A stretch of 64,000 nucleotides of DNA from SM1-73 sp964588305. GTDB lineage: Bacteria > Zixibacteria > MSB-5A5 > SM1-73. Under the pieces are notes generated by a model that was not told the origin of the DNA, did not search any database, and saw nothing but the letters and a program-made list of their open reading frames with translations. The DNA lies in NCBI GenBank assembly GCA_964588305.1, contig CAZPOP010000015.1, positions 1-64,000 on the forward strand, written 5' to 3'. Positions within the stretch are counted from its first letter, which is position 1; every line of letters starts with the position of its first letter. Position numbers and translations under genes: made by a program. This document shows positions 35,055-43,719 of the stretch, piece after piece.

Positions 35055-35963
35055 TTACTTGCCCATGAATTGTATGAAGGTATCTTCCAGCTCGGGTACG
35101 ACCGGCGTGATCGAATCCGGCTCGATTCCGATCCGGCGAAGATCATCGTAGTACTCTTCGATGGTACTATCAACTTTGGTGTAGATATGTACCGACGCGC
35201 CAAATCTTCTTGAAGTAATCCCCTCGATTTTGTTCAACTGCTCCATGCGCTCGGAGGTGGGGAGAACGTTCAGGCGATAGACCTTGCCGGTGAACTTTTG
35301 CACCAGCTCAGATGGCGTGCCCTCTGCCATCTTTTTTCCTTGAAAGATGAAAATGGCTCGATCCGACAGCTCCACCTCGTCCATATAAGGCGTGGAGACG
35401 ATGATGGCGGTGCCTTCCTCTCTTAAGTTTTTCAGGATATCCCAGAACTGACGCCGGGAAAGAGGATCGACGCCGGTGGTCGGCTCGTCCAAGACCAGCA
35501 CTTCCGGATCGTGAATCAGGGCACAGGAAAGTGCCAGTTTCTGTTTCATTCCGCCGGACAGGGCGCCGGCGCGGCGATCGTGAAAGGGTCCCAGCCCGGA
35601 AAACCGGTAAAGGAGTTTTGTCTTGTCGTTAAACTGCAGGCGGCTTAGCCCAAACAGGCCCGCGTAGAAATGGAGGTTTTCCTCAACCGAGAGGTCAAGG
35701 TAAAGCGAGAACGTCTGCGGCATGTACCCCAGAAGGGGTTTGATCTTCTCGAAGTCACGGGATGCGTCAAAACCAGCGATCTCTATCTTGCCCGAATCAT
35801 AATTGATCAGACCGCACAAGGCACGGAAGATCGACGTCTTGCCTGCACCGTCGGGACCGACCAAGGCCAATATCTCGCCCTTGTTCGCCGCAAAGCTGAA
35901 ATCGTCCACCGCCCTGATAGCACCATAGGTCTTGGCCAGATTGCTGATTTCGACAACGCTCAT
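35055..35963 (-). CDS. ABC transporter ATPase, first half of a YbhF-like pair
   Basis: A 302-residue protein: Walker A GPDGAGKT, LLGYMPQTFSLYLDLSVEENL, intact signature ALSGGMKQKLALS, Walker B LVLDEPTTGVDP, then STPYMDEVE where the usual switch His is replaced (VSTPYMDE). A C-terminal ~70-residue extension (LNVLPTSERMEQLNKIEGI) is like that of drug-exporter ATPases. Together with the next gene it equals the two halves of E. coli YbhF, here separate. The start overlaps the HlyD gene stop as ATGA. Confidence 0.9.
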   Translation of the reverse strand: MSVVEISNLAKTYGAIRAVDDFSFAANKGEILALVGPDGAGKTSIFRALCGLINYDSGKIEIAGFDASRDFEKIKPLLGYMPQTFSLYLDLSVEENLHFYAGLFGLSRLQFNDKTKLLYRFSGLGPFHDRRAGALSGGMKQKLALSCALIHDPEVLVLDEPTTGVDPLSRRQFWDILKNLREEGTAIIVSTPYMDEVELSDRAIFIFQGKKMAEGTPSELVQKFTGKVYRLNVLPTSERMEQLNKIEGITSRRFGASVHIYTKVDSTIEEYYDDLRRIGIEPDSITPVVPELEDTFIQFMGK

Positions 35964-36823
35964 CTGATCGTCACCGACACGGGCATGCCTATCTTCAAAA
36001 GCTTTTCCGGGTTCGGAATGGTTATCTTTACTGCATAAACCAAGTCGGCCCGCGCCTCTTTGCTTTGAACGTTTTTGGGCGTGAATTCGGCCTCATCCGA
36101 AATCCAGCTGACCGTGCCATCCAGCGCTTGGGTGCGGCCGTCTTCCGGGTCGATCCGGGCATGGCCCCCCAGACTGATTCGGGTTAAGTCTTCCGGCGGC
36201 AGATAAACCTTTACCCAGACGGTATCAAGTTCGGCAATCTTGACCAGAGGCTTACCCATCCCGATCCACTCACCGGCTCTAACGAATTTACTGGTAACCA
36301 CTCCCGATTCCGGTGATTTAGGGAAACAGTCACTCAACTGTCTCCGCAGCAAGGCGATTTCGGATTCAACCTTAGCCAATTCAGCCAAGGCGGCTTGACG
36401 AGCGGCGTCGGCCTGCTTCTTGGACAACAGAGTCTGATTGTAAGCGGTCTCTATCTGGTCGAACTGCTGCTGGTTGATGGAGCCGGATTTTATCAGAGCC
36501 GCCACCCGGTCGTATTCCTTTTTGGCAAGGTCTAAATTGTAGGAAGCCTGTTCGATATTTAAAGAAGAGATTCTAACCTTCGTCTCTGCTGCCCGCTTGA
36601 TAGCCTCGGTCTGACGCAAACGAAGCATGGTGGTAACCGTGTCGATTCCTCCGATGGTATCACCCTTGGTTATCAGATCGCCTTCGTCAAACCTTATGGA
36701 TTTGAGCTGGCCGGCTATTTCCGACGATACCACTATTTCGGTTGCCTCGATAAAGCCTGATCCGCCGGGTGGCAAGTCATCCCTCCCGCATGACGTAACC
36801 AGCAGGCAGACAATCAACGCCAA
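35960..36823 (-). CDS. HlyD-family periplasmic adaptor (YbhG-like), likely lipoprotein
   Basis: A 287-residue membrane-fusion protein. The signal ends CLLVTSCGRDD, a lipobox (LVTSC), so the mature protein should be lipid-anchored. The barrel-sandwich (VVSSEIAGQLKSIRFDEGDLITKGD), a long coiled-coil hairpin (~75-165) and the beta-barrel domain (LPPEDLTRISLGGHARI) are clear. It is the first gene of the ybhG-F-F-S-R-like operon. The only in-frame start is a TTG at 36823 with no nearby ribosome-binding site. A well-placed ATG at 36843 with GGAGG upstream is in another frame and stops after nine codons. One inserted base would give the ideal signal MKFVIFA-LALIVCLLVTSC, so a 1-base deletion (real or sequencing error) is likely. 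Confidence 0.85.
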   Translation of the reverse strand: MALIVCLLVTSCGRDDLPPGGSGFIEATEIVVSSEIAGQLKSIRFDEGDLITKGDTIGGIDTVTTMLRLRQTEAIKRAAETKVRISSLNIEQASYNLDLAKKEYDRVAALIKSGSINQQQFDQIETAYNQTLLSKKQADAARQAALAELAKVESEIALLRRQLSDCFPKSPESGVVTSKFVRAGEWIGMGKPLVKIAELDTVWVKVYLPPEDLTRISLGGHARIDPEDGRTQALDGTVSWISDEAEFTPKNVQSKEARADLVYAVKITIPNPEKLLKIGMPVSVTIR

Positions 36824-37030
36824 GCGAAGATGACGAATTTCATTTTACAATCCTCCACGAATTTCCGGTAAACCGATCTTGAAAGGTGGAAGGAAGCTGC
36901 CTCTATCACGGTGGACAGTTGGCGCGACAGGGCAGAATCTGATATCTCCACCCCGAAATAGATCAGACTATACCCAACTCACCCTAACTCGAAAAACGGT
37001 AAAGCACGCACGTCCGACTTTACATTTTTG

Positions 37031-37059
37031 AATCTAACACAAACGGGGGTCTGAGTCAA
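37031..37059 (-). promoter_or_regulatory. Sigma-70-type promoter of the efflux operon
   Basis: On the minus strand: TTGACT (37059-37054), 17-base spacer, TAGATT (37036-37031). The predicted start near 37024 leaves a leader of about 180 bases before the ATG at 36843. No adjacent regulator gene is present. Confidence 0.6.
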
Positions 37060-37162
37060 CAAATCTCTATGGAAGTACCCGACGTCAATGGCCTTTATCA
37101 TTGCCGCAGGCGGAACAGCCACTGACGTATATTCGGCCAACTAATAGAACGTAAGAAAACTC

Positions 37163-37191
37163 TTGACTTGAAAGACCAGACAGTTTATATA
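37163..37191 (+). promoter_or_regulatory. Sigma-70-type promoter of the transglutaminase pair
   Basis: TTGACT (37163-37168), 17-base spacer, TATATA (37186-37191). Transcription would begin near 37198, about 90 bases before the ATG at 37289. It is back to back with the leftward efflux promoter. The remaining 36844-37288 interval shows no gene. Confidence 0.65.
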
Positions 37192-37288
37192 GCTAAAAAA
37201 CGGAAGTGAAGCTATCAAGGGAGCGAGGAGCATGTTGAGCCAGATGTGTCTCAACGTGCCAAAAAGAACAAATTCTGAGGGTTAAAAC

Positions 37289-39235
37289 ATGAAACCGAAG
37301 ACATTTATTATCATCCTTGTGCTGGCAACAGTGATCTTCTATTCTGGAGAGTCTTTCTGTCAGAAGTGGGGAAAGGTTAGCAAAGAAGAGCTGAACATGA
37401 CCTCCATCCCCGAAGATCCAGATGCGGACGCGGTGATTTTATTTGATAAGGGAGAATATCTCTTTGGGTATACCTACCCGGTCACTCTGAGAGAACATAA
37501 AAGGATCAAGGTCTTCACCAAAAAGGGAACCGAATCTGCAGACATTTCCATCCCTTTTCTCCATGGAGAGAAGATAAGGGACATTGAAGGACATACTTTC
37601 ACCAGGGAGGGAAAGAAGATCCGGCTGAGATCCAGTCAGGTCTTTAGCAAGAAAGGCAGAGATTGGGACGAAGTCGTTTTCACTATGCCCGGAGTTGAGG
37701 AAGGTTGTGTTTTTGAATATCGCTACGACAAATGGAGCGATCTGACTTACGTCCTGGGACCCTGGTATTTCCAGGATGAGTTTTTTACCAAGCTATCGCA
37801 AGTCTCGCTGAGGCTTCCAGGCGGGTGGGGATACTCTTATAGATTGGCAAACCCCGGGCAGACTGTGATCGAGCCGAGGGTAGAGGACGTGCTCACGCCA
37901 AGAAGCAGGGAAAAGGAATACATTTGGACCATGGAAAACGTTCCGCCAATCAGAGAAGAACCATTTGTGGCTTGCATTCACGATTATCGAACCTCCATCT
38001 ACTTCGAGCTAATGCTCTATAAAGACAGGAAGATTTTGGGATACGGCGAAGACGAGGTAATCGACACTTGGGGAGAATTCGGCGAGGGGGTTGACACCTT
38101 GTATAGAAGCCTTACTCACGGAAGGGAGAAGGTCAATGAGAAGGCCCGAGAGTTGACCCGGGGCATAGCGACACAGCCTGAAAAGGCGGTGAAAATTTAT
38201 GACTACGTGCGCCAAGATATCAACTGGAACGGAGAGAGGGGCATCTTTAACCCCGGGGACAAATATCTCGAGACCCTCCTCACCCGGCTGGAGGGAACAG
38301 CCGCCGAAAAGAATCTTCTGCTTTGGAACCTGTTGAGGGCCGTCGGGATTGAAGCATATCCGGTCTTGATCAGCACCAGGGATCACGGCAGGATGATCAC
38401 GGGCTTGCCGGGCTTGTTCCAATTCAACCATTTGATAGTATACTTAAGGTCCCTGTTCCAACTGGGAGGGCAAGAATGGTTTTTGGATGCAATTGACCGG
38501 TCTTGTCCGTTTGGCATGCTGCCGGTCGGTGATCTGGTGGCACATGGGCTTTTGCTCGATGGCAAGGAGAGCCGCATCATTGACATTCCACAATGTAAAG
38601 TAGGCAGCAAGCAACATTTCGTTACCAAAGCCCAGCTTTTTGAAAATGGAGGGTTTGCCTGCAGTACTGCCGTTGGTTATTACGGGTATTTTCGTATTCA
38701 CGCCCGGGGACAGGTTTCAAAACAAGGAAGAGAGGAATTCGCCAAACAGGAGGCTCTGGGCGTAATTCCTGTGGCAACCATTGACACCATCGCATATACT
38801 GCCTTTGACAGCGTAGATCAACCTTTGCAGATGAGCTTCACCTTATCGGGTCTCCAGTATGCTCAAGTAATGGGCGAGAATCTGTACGTCAATCCGACTC
38901 TCTTTACTCGTCGAGGGACAAATCCTTTCAAGAATGAAAGTCGCAGCTTTGCCGTTGACTTCGGGTATCCTTTTTCCAAGATAGAGGAGACAGAGTTCTT
39001 GATTCCCAGCGGATTTGTAGTTCAGGAGCTGCCAGCAACTGTCAATATAGAGATCGGGGGAGCGAAATTCAGCAGAACTTTTTCTGCTGAAGCAAACCTG
39101 ATAAGGTGTCGTCGTGAGCTGATTATTACTCAACCCGTTTTCTTGGTCCAATACTACCCACAACTCCGGAATTTCTATCAAGAAATTGTGAGCGCCGATC
39201 AGCTGCTCGTAGTCCTCGGCAAGGAGCTTGAGTGA
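37289..39235 (+). CDS. DUF3857/transglutaminase-like protein without catalytic Cys
   Basis: A 648-residue secreted protein (signal peptide to about residue 24, SFCQKW). Residues of about 40-230 are a DUF3857-like beta domain (VTLREHKRIKVFTKKG, EGCVFEYRYDKWSDL). Residues of about 295-405 are a transglutaminase-like core. His381 (FNHLIVYL) and Asp400 (WFLDAI) of the triad are kept, but the nucleophile position reads GTAAEKN where the downstream paralogue has GDCKDLT, so the Cys is Ala338. It is therefore likely not a protease or transglutaminase and may bind substrate or act as a partner of the next gene. A DUF3858-like beta domain ends it. The stop overlaps the next start as GTGA. Confidence 0.85.
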   Translation: MKPKTFIIILVLATVIFYSGESFCQKWGKVSKEELNMTSIPEDPDADAVILFDKGEYLFGYTYPVTLREHKRIKVFTKKGTESADISIPFLHGEKIRDIEGHTFTREGKKIRLRSSQVFSKKGRDWDEVVFTMPGVEEGCVFEYRYDKWSDLTYVLGPWYFQDEFFTKLSQVSLRLPGGWGYSYRLANPGQTVIEPRVEDVLTPRSREKEYIWTMENVPPIREEPFVACIHDYRTSIYFELMLYKDRKILGYGEDEVIDTWGEFGEGVDTLYRSLTHGREKVNEKARELTRGIATQPEKAVKIYDYVRQDINWNGERGIFNPGDKYLETLLTRLEGTAAEKNLLLWNLLRAVGIEAYPVLISTRDHGRMITGLPGLFQFNHLIVYLRSLFQLGGQEWFLDAIDRSCPFGMLPVGDLVAHGLLLDGKESRIIDIPQCKVGSKQHFVTKAQLFENGGFACSTAVGYYGYFRIHARGQVSKQGREEFAKQEALGVIPVATIDTIAYTAFDSVDQPLQMSFTLSGLQYAQVMGENLYVNPTLFTRRGTNPFKNESRSFAVDFGYPFSKIEETEFLIPSGFVVQELPATVNIEIGGAKFSRTFSAEANLIRCRRELIITQPVFLVQYYPQLRNFYQEIVSADQLLVVLGKELE

Positions 39236-41238
39236 AGCCGGGAGACACAAACAGGGGCGGTAATCAGAGGCGAATAGAAAAATTGAACACAGTTTGTGCA
39301 ATGCGCGAAACGGACCTAAAGAGAGTTTGCCGATTTGGCTTGTGCCTGACGATCTTCTTTTTTGTTGGCTGGGTTGTTTGCGGCAGTTTCCTTCCAGCAC
39401 TTGCGCAAAGTCTTCCGTCTGAGGAAAGGACGGTTGAAAAAGGCGCTACCTGTGAACTCGATGAGCAGGAATTCATCGTCAAAGGTAAGAACAAGGCTGT
39501 GCTGCGCGTGCATCGTATCTTTCATATATATAACCACAGAGGGAAAGAACACGGCAGAGTTAGCCAGCATGTAAACAAGTTCGCAAGCGTGGACAACATA
39601 AAGGCTCAGTTGATGGATTTTGATGGCGGATTGATAAAGAAGTTGAATAAACGGGACATAATAGAAGAGTCGCCTTTTGCCCATTACACCCTTTACACGG
39701 ACAGCAGGCTGAAGCACTTTGACTTGAGCACGACGACATTCCCTTACACTTTGGAATATAGTTACGAAATCAAATATAACAGTCTCTTTTTCTGGCCCGA
39801 CTGGCTTCCCCAGTCGGAGATTCCGGTGAAGCGCTCGGTCTACACACTCACCCTGCCGAAAGACTTTGCCTTTAAAATGTATGAGCGCAACATGGAAATC
39901 GAGCCGATCCAGAAACAGAGCAAAGGGAAGCGGCAGCTTCTTTTTGAACTTGCAGACGTACCTCCATTCGAGTCGGAAAAGAACATGCCTCCGGAAATGG
40001 ACCATCGGATGTCTGTTCTTTTCGCACCAGAGGAATTCGAGTTGGCGGGCTACCCGGGCTCGACCAATTCCTGGCAAGCTTTTGGAGAATGGTATGCTTC
40101 TCTTGCTCACAAGCAATACGAACTCTCCAGGCAGCCTTGCAGTACGATTGCGGATGTGGTGAAGAATTGCGCTTCTACCAAAGAAAAGGTGAGGACACTG
40201 TATCAGTTCCTGCAACGCAAGACCCGTTATGTATCCATAGACCTGGGTATAGGTGGATGGAAGCCCCGCCATGCGGAATCGGTTCTGGCTACTAGTTACG
40301 GTGACTGCAAAGATCTCACCACCTTGTTCATAGCCATGCTGAATGCCACCGGAATCCAGGCTTATCCAGCCCTGATCAAGACCCGGGACGAGGGAACGGT
40401 CCTAACAGATTTCCCGTCAAATCAGTTCAACCACGTCATCGCCTGTGTTCCGCTGGAAAAAGATACTCTCTGGTTGGACTGCACCTGCAATTACTGCAGC
40501 TTCGGAGAGTTACCCTGGCAGGATGAAGGATGCCAAACATTGGTGGTAATGGAGCACACTGGTGCACTGGCCAAAACGCCAACCAGCTCTGCAGAGAAGA
40601 ATCGAATCACTCGGTCAATTCAGGCCAAGCTTGAGTTGGATGGATCATTAGAGATTAAAGGAACTATCACAGCCACCGGCAACTACGAGTCAAGCTATCG
40701 AGAGTTCCTGAATTCACTGACTGCAATCGATAAAAGGGAGTGGCTTGGTGGGCTAATTAGCAAACACGCTCCCAGTTATACCTTGCTGGACTACGATTTT
40801 GAGAACATCCCCAACTTGGGTGTCCCTTTAACCATAAGCTTTGCCGCGAAGCTGATGAAGTATCCTACGCTATCCGCAGATGAACTACTATTAAATTTGA
40901 ATCCCTTGACACGAGTGGATGCCCAAGACGTCCCAAAAGAGAAGAAGAGACAGTATCCGGTTGACAATCAATACGCTTCCACGCAAGAGGATGAGATTAC
41001 TCTGGATCTTCCTGAAGGTTTCGGGATAAGGGCCCTTCCCGACGAACAAGATATGGTTCTCCCTTTTGGCTCCTTTCAGACGCGGTACCAGGTGGACAAG
41101 AGTCAACTAAGCTATAGACGAGTCCATAAGGTTACCCAAAGATTGATCCAACTGGAAGATTTCGAAGAATACAAGGCGTTTGTTGACAGAATCTACGCGG
41201 CAGACCGTTCGTTTGTTGTTTTGAAGAAGAATAAGTAG
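39232..41238 (+). CDS. DUF3857/transglutaminase-like protein with intact triad
   Basis: A 668-residue paralogue of the preceding gene. The triad is complete: Cys359 (SYGDCKDLT), His401 (FNHVIACV) and Asp416 (LWLDCT). The membrane-spanning signal is at about residues 32-58 and the mature part begins near LAQSLPSEE. The N-terminal DUF3857 domain, transglutaminase core and C-terminal beta domain follow. I keep the GTG start at 39232 because AAGGAG lies five bases before it and it overlaps the upstream stop; an ATG at 39301 would give a more usual signal length. These proteins are common in FCB secretomes but their substrates are unknown. Confidence 0.87.
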   Translation: MKPGDTNRGGNQRRIEKLNTVCAMRETDLKRVCRFGLCLTIFFFVGWVVCGSFLPALAQSLPSEERTVEKGATCELDEQEFIVKGKNKAVLRVHRIFHIYNHRGKEHGRVSQHVNKFASVDNIKAQLMDFDGGLIKKLNKRDIIEESPFAHYTLYTDSRLKHFDLSTTTFPYTLEYSYEIKYNSLFFWPDWLPQSEIPVKRSVYTLTLPKDFAFKMYERNMEIEPIQKQSKGKRQLLFELADVPPFESEKNMPPEMDHRMSVLFAPEEFELAGYPGSTNSWQAFGEWYASLAHKQYELSRQPCSTIADVVKNCASTKEKVRTLYQFLQRKTRYVSIDLGIGGWKPRHAESVLATSYGDCKDLTTLFIAMLNATGIQAYPALIKTRDEGTVLTDFPSNQFNHVIACVPLEKDTLWLDCTCNYCSFGELPWQDEGCQTLVVMEHTGALAKTPTSSAEKNRITRSIQAKLELDGSLEIKGTITATGNYESSYREFLNSLTAIDKREWLGGLISKHAPSYTLLDYDFENIPNLGVPLTISFAAKLMKYPTLSADELLLNLNPLTRVDAQDVPKEKKRQYPVDNQYASTQEDEITLDLPEGFGIRALPDEQDMVLPFGSFQTRYQVDKSQLSYRRVHKVTQRLIQLEDFEEYKAFVDRIYAADRSFVVLKKNK

Positions 41239-41389
41239 CTTATGAAAAAGCGGACTTGCCGCTTCCCGGATAGACCGGTCCGGACTAGTAATTCGCGAAG
41301 CTGGAGAAGCGACGCCAGCGTCCTCTTCCATCGCGATTCTGGGAAGCACGACGAGATGATTTGTGACCCAGTTGTTAGAGAGAATCAGA

Positions 41390-42460
41390 TCAAGAGGAAG
41401 CTAACTCTGGTTTTTTAGCAATCTTTTCAGACCGCATTTCCTTCTCTTTGAAAAACTCATTCAAATCCTTGATGGTGATCCATCCTCCCAGGGTCACTCC
41501 AACGTAAGTGACGAAGAATCTCCACAGGACGACGAAAACCGGAAGTTGATACAGGGGAACCAGTTTCGACATAAGGAAGGCCGAGCTGACCTCTGCTGCT
41601 CCGGCAGAGCCGGGGGTGGGGCTGAAATACAAAAGGAAGAGCTGCAGGGTCTGAATATAAAACACGTCCCACAAACTGGGACTCAAGTTCAACCCCCTCA
41701 CGATGACGTATGCAATCAGATATTTATTCAAATAGAGAAGGACGGTTATTCCAAAGCTTAAAAAAAGAGTGGGCCTCTCCCTGGTCAGAAACAGATAGAT
41801 ATAATCTTTGAATTGAATCACCTGCTGGGAGATCTTTTCGGAAATTTTCTTGCCTCTGTTTTTCTTCCAGATAAATCCTGAGACGGCAGTGATCTTTTGC
41901 AGAAGCCAACTCAGCAATTGGGGCTTGATCACCAGAAGGACGACGGAGGCTAAGACTAAGACGATTATGACTATCCCGTAACGAACCACCTGGTCTATTC
42001 TCAAATCGATTACCGCCCGGGGGAGCGTTATTGAGATGAAAGAAACGGAGATTAGAAAGAAAAAAAGGGAGGAAAAGAAGTTGATGATGCTCACTGACAT
42101 CGCTCCGGAAAGAGAAGCGCCCGCACGATTGAGGATGTAAAGTTGAGCAGGGCCTCCTCCGGTTTGAGAAGGCGTGACTGCGGCCACGAACATATTGGCC
42201 AAATTAGCACGGATGCAGTCTAAGAGGCTTACCCTCTTCAATATCTTCTTGGTAAAGAAGATATGAATCCTCAAACCACCTAAGAAGAGGTCCATGCCGG
42301 ATAAAAGAAGGGCCAAAACAAGATAAGTCTTCTTGAAGTCAACTATGGCCTTGAGGCTTTCCCCGCTGGCTTCAGTTATGAATATTATCGCCAGGCTGGC
42401 AAAGGTCAACAGGATGAATATCTTCAGACCCCTGAGGATGTGCTTTTTTTCTAAAGTCAT
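41390..42460 (-). CDS. Flippase-like/LPG synthase transmembrane family protein
   Basis: About 356 residues from the MTLEKKHILRGLKIF start at 42460; a frame 20 codons longer begins with a basic, low-quality stretch. It has about 8 hydrophobic segments and the UPF0104/AglD-type motifs LLSGMDLFLGGLRIHIFF, LANMFVAAVTPSQTGGGPAQLYIL and SPTPGSAGAAEVSSAF. Relatives include the membrane half of MprF and archaeal AglD-like proteins, implicated in lipid flipping or lipid modification. It is the last gene after the phosphodiesterase and radical SAM genes. Confidence 0.82.
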   Translation of the reverse strand: MTLEKKHILRGLKIFILLTFASLAIIFITEASGESLKAIVDFKKTYLVLALLLSGMDLFLGGLRIHIFFTKKILKRVSLLDCIRANLANMFVAAVTPSQTGGGPAQLYILNRAGASLSGAMSVSIINFFSSLFFFLISVSFISITLPRAVIDLRIDQVVRYGIVIIVLVLASVVLLVIKPQLLSWLLQKITAVSGFIWKKNRGKKISEKISQQVIQFKDYIYLFLTRERPTLFLSFGITVLLYLNKYLIAYVIVRGLNLSPSLWDVFYIQTLQLFLLYFSPTPGSAGAAEVSSAFLMSKLVPLYQLPVFVVLWRFFVTYVGVTLGGWITIKDLNEFFKEKEMRSEKIAKKPELASS

Positions 42461-42691
42461 GACACAGGATGGCGCTATGTGCTGCTTTCTTCTGACACCT
42501 GATCGTCTTGACGAAACCACGAAACGTAGGATCTCGTCGGGACACCTCTTCCTCTATCTCAGTTTTCTCTTCTTAATCTCAAGATGAATCGGGATGGGCC
42601 AAAAAAACAAGAAATCAAGTATCCAAATGCATGTTTTCTGTCAAAGGCTTTATCATCTCAATCCCCGGAAGGGCTAGTTGACTGTTCTCAA

Positions 42692-43687
42692 CTAAAGGGA
42701 GTTTTTTCTTCTATTGTTTCGGACGTTGCCTATTATCTCCGTCAGCCTCCTCAAAGAAATGGGGGCCTGAGCTTCACCGCGACAACTGTACCAACAGCTC
42801 TGGCACAAGACCTTCTCCCGGGGCAGAGGAAATTCTTCGAAATGACCTATGACCGGAAGCTCAGAGCAGGGCTTTAAGTAACCGTCCGGAGTCACCTGTA
42901 GCCAGCGCCGGCCGGCTAAACATCCGTTTATCTTTCCCGTTTCGAAATATGTCGGAATTCTCTCTAAGTAATAAGTGGAGTTGGTTATGTTTCCCAAAGA
43001 AGATTTGAATCGGATCAGTTGGGCAACTATCTTTTTCAGCTTATCCAGGTTTTCGGATCGCACGAACAGGGAACGATCATTGTTCTTCATGTCGCAGTAA
43101 GAGCTGTAAGATACCTCCACGCCCCAGTCCCGGGCCTTTTCTGCAATCTGAGTGATCTGATCCAAGTTGTTCTCCATTATCACGGTATTGAGAGCCACAT
43201 AGTCGAAGCCGATTTTAGAAAGACCGGGCAGAAGATTTGACAGGTGATCGTACAGACCCTTGATTCCTCTGGTCTGGTCATGCCGTTCGTCCAGGAAATC
43301 CAAAGAGACGGAGAGCTGGTTGATTCCGGCCCTCTTCAGTCTCTCGGCCTTTTCCAGGTCCAAAAGAGCCCCGTTGGTGACCATTATAAGATAAAGCAAT
43401 CCCCCTTTTTCTCTCATGTTTTGAATCAGATCGAAGATGTCCTTACGGACTAAAGGCTCGCCTCCGGTGAAGGAGACTATCAGGGGATTTATCTTCCGTA
43501 CCACGGGAACATAATCTTCAAGCTCCGGCTCATGGGGTCCCTTCCAGTAATCGCAATGCTTGCATCGTGCATTGCATCGCTTGGTCACCTCAAGGTTCAA
43601 AAAGATCGGTCTTTTCTTGAGCTTGGTCCATACGTATTTGAGGACTATGCCCGTCTTCTTGGAAAAGGTCATCTTTGGGTCAACCAT
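42692..43687 (-). CDS. Radical SAM protein with C-terminal cysteine cluster
   Basis: A 331-residue protein. The 4Fe-4S/S-adenosylmethionine motif C38xxxC42xxC45 (RCNARCKHCDYW) is followed by FTGGEPLVRKDIFDLI and NGALLDLEKAERL. The C-terminal part has extra cysteines (GCLAGRRW, KPCSELP, VLCQSCWYSC), like a SPASM/twitch-type auxiliary cluster. Such enzymes modify peptides, lipids or tRNA; the substrate is unknown here. It lies 32 bases after the phosphodiesterase gene. Its company of a phosphodiesterase and a flippase-like protein hints at a membrane-lipid or surface-glycan role. Confidence 0.85.
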   Translation of the reverse strand: MVDPKMTFSKKTGIVLKYVWTKLKKRPIFLNLEVTKRCNARCKHCDYWKGPHEPELEDYVPVVRKINPLIVSFTGGEPLVRKDIFDLIQNMREKGGLLYLIMVTNGALLDLEKAERLKRAGINQLSVSLDFLDERHDQTRGIKGLYDHLSNLLPGLSKIGFDYVALNTVIMENNLDQITQIAEKARDWGVEVSYSSYCDMKNNDRSLFVRSENLDKLKKIVAQLIRFKSSLGNITNSTYYLERIPTYFETGKINGCLAGRRWLQVTPDGYLKPCSELPVIGHFEEFPLPREKVLCQSCWYSCRGEAQAPISLRRLTEIIGNVRNNRRKNSL

Positions 43688-43719
43688 TGATTACACTGGT
43701 GATTTTCATTGACTTCGCT

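Noticed and set aside
41249..41266. Hairpin AAGCGG-acttg-CCGCTT after the second transglutaminase gene
   Set aside because: The stem is short and there is no T-run, so I do not call a terminator.
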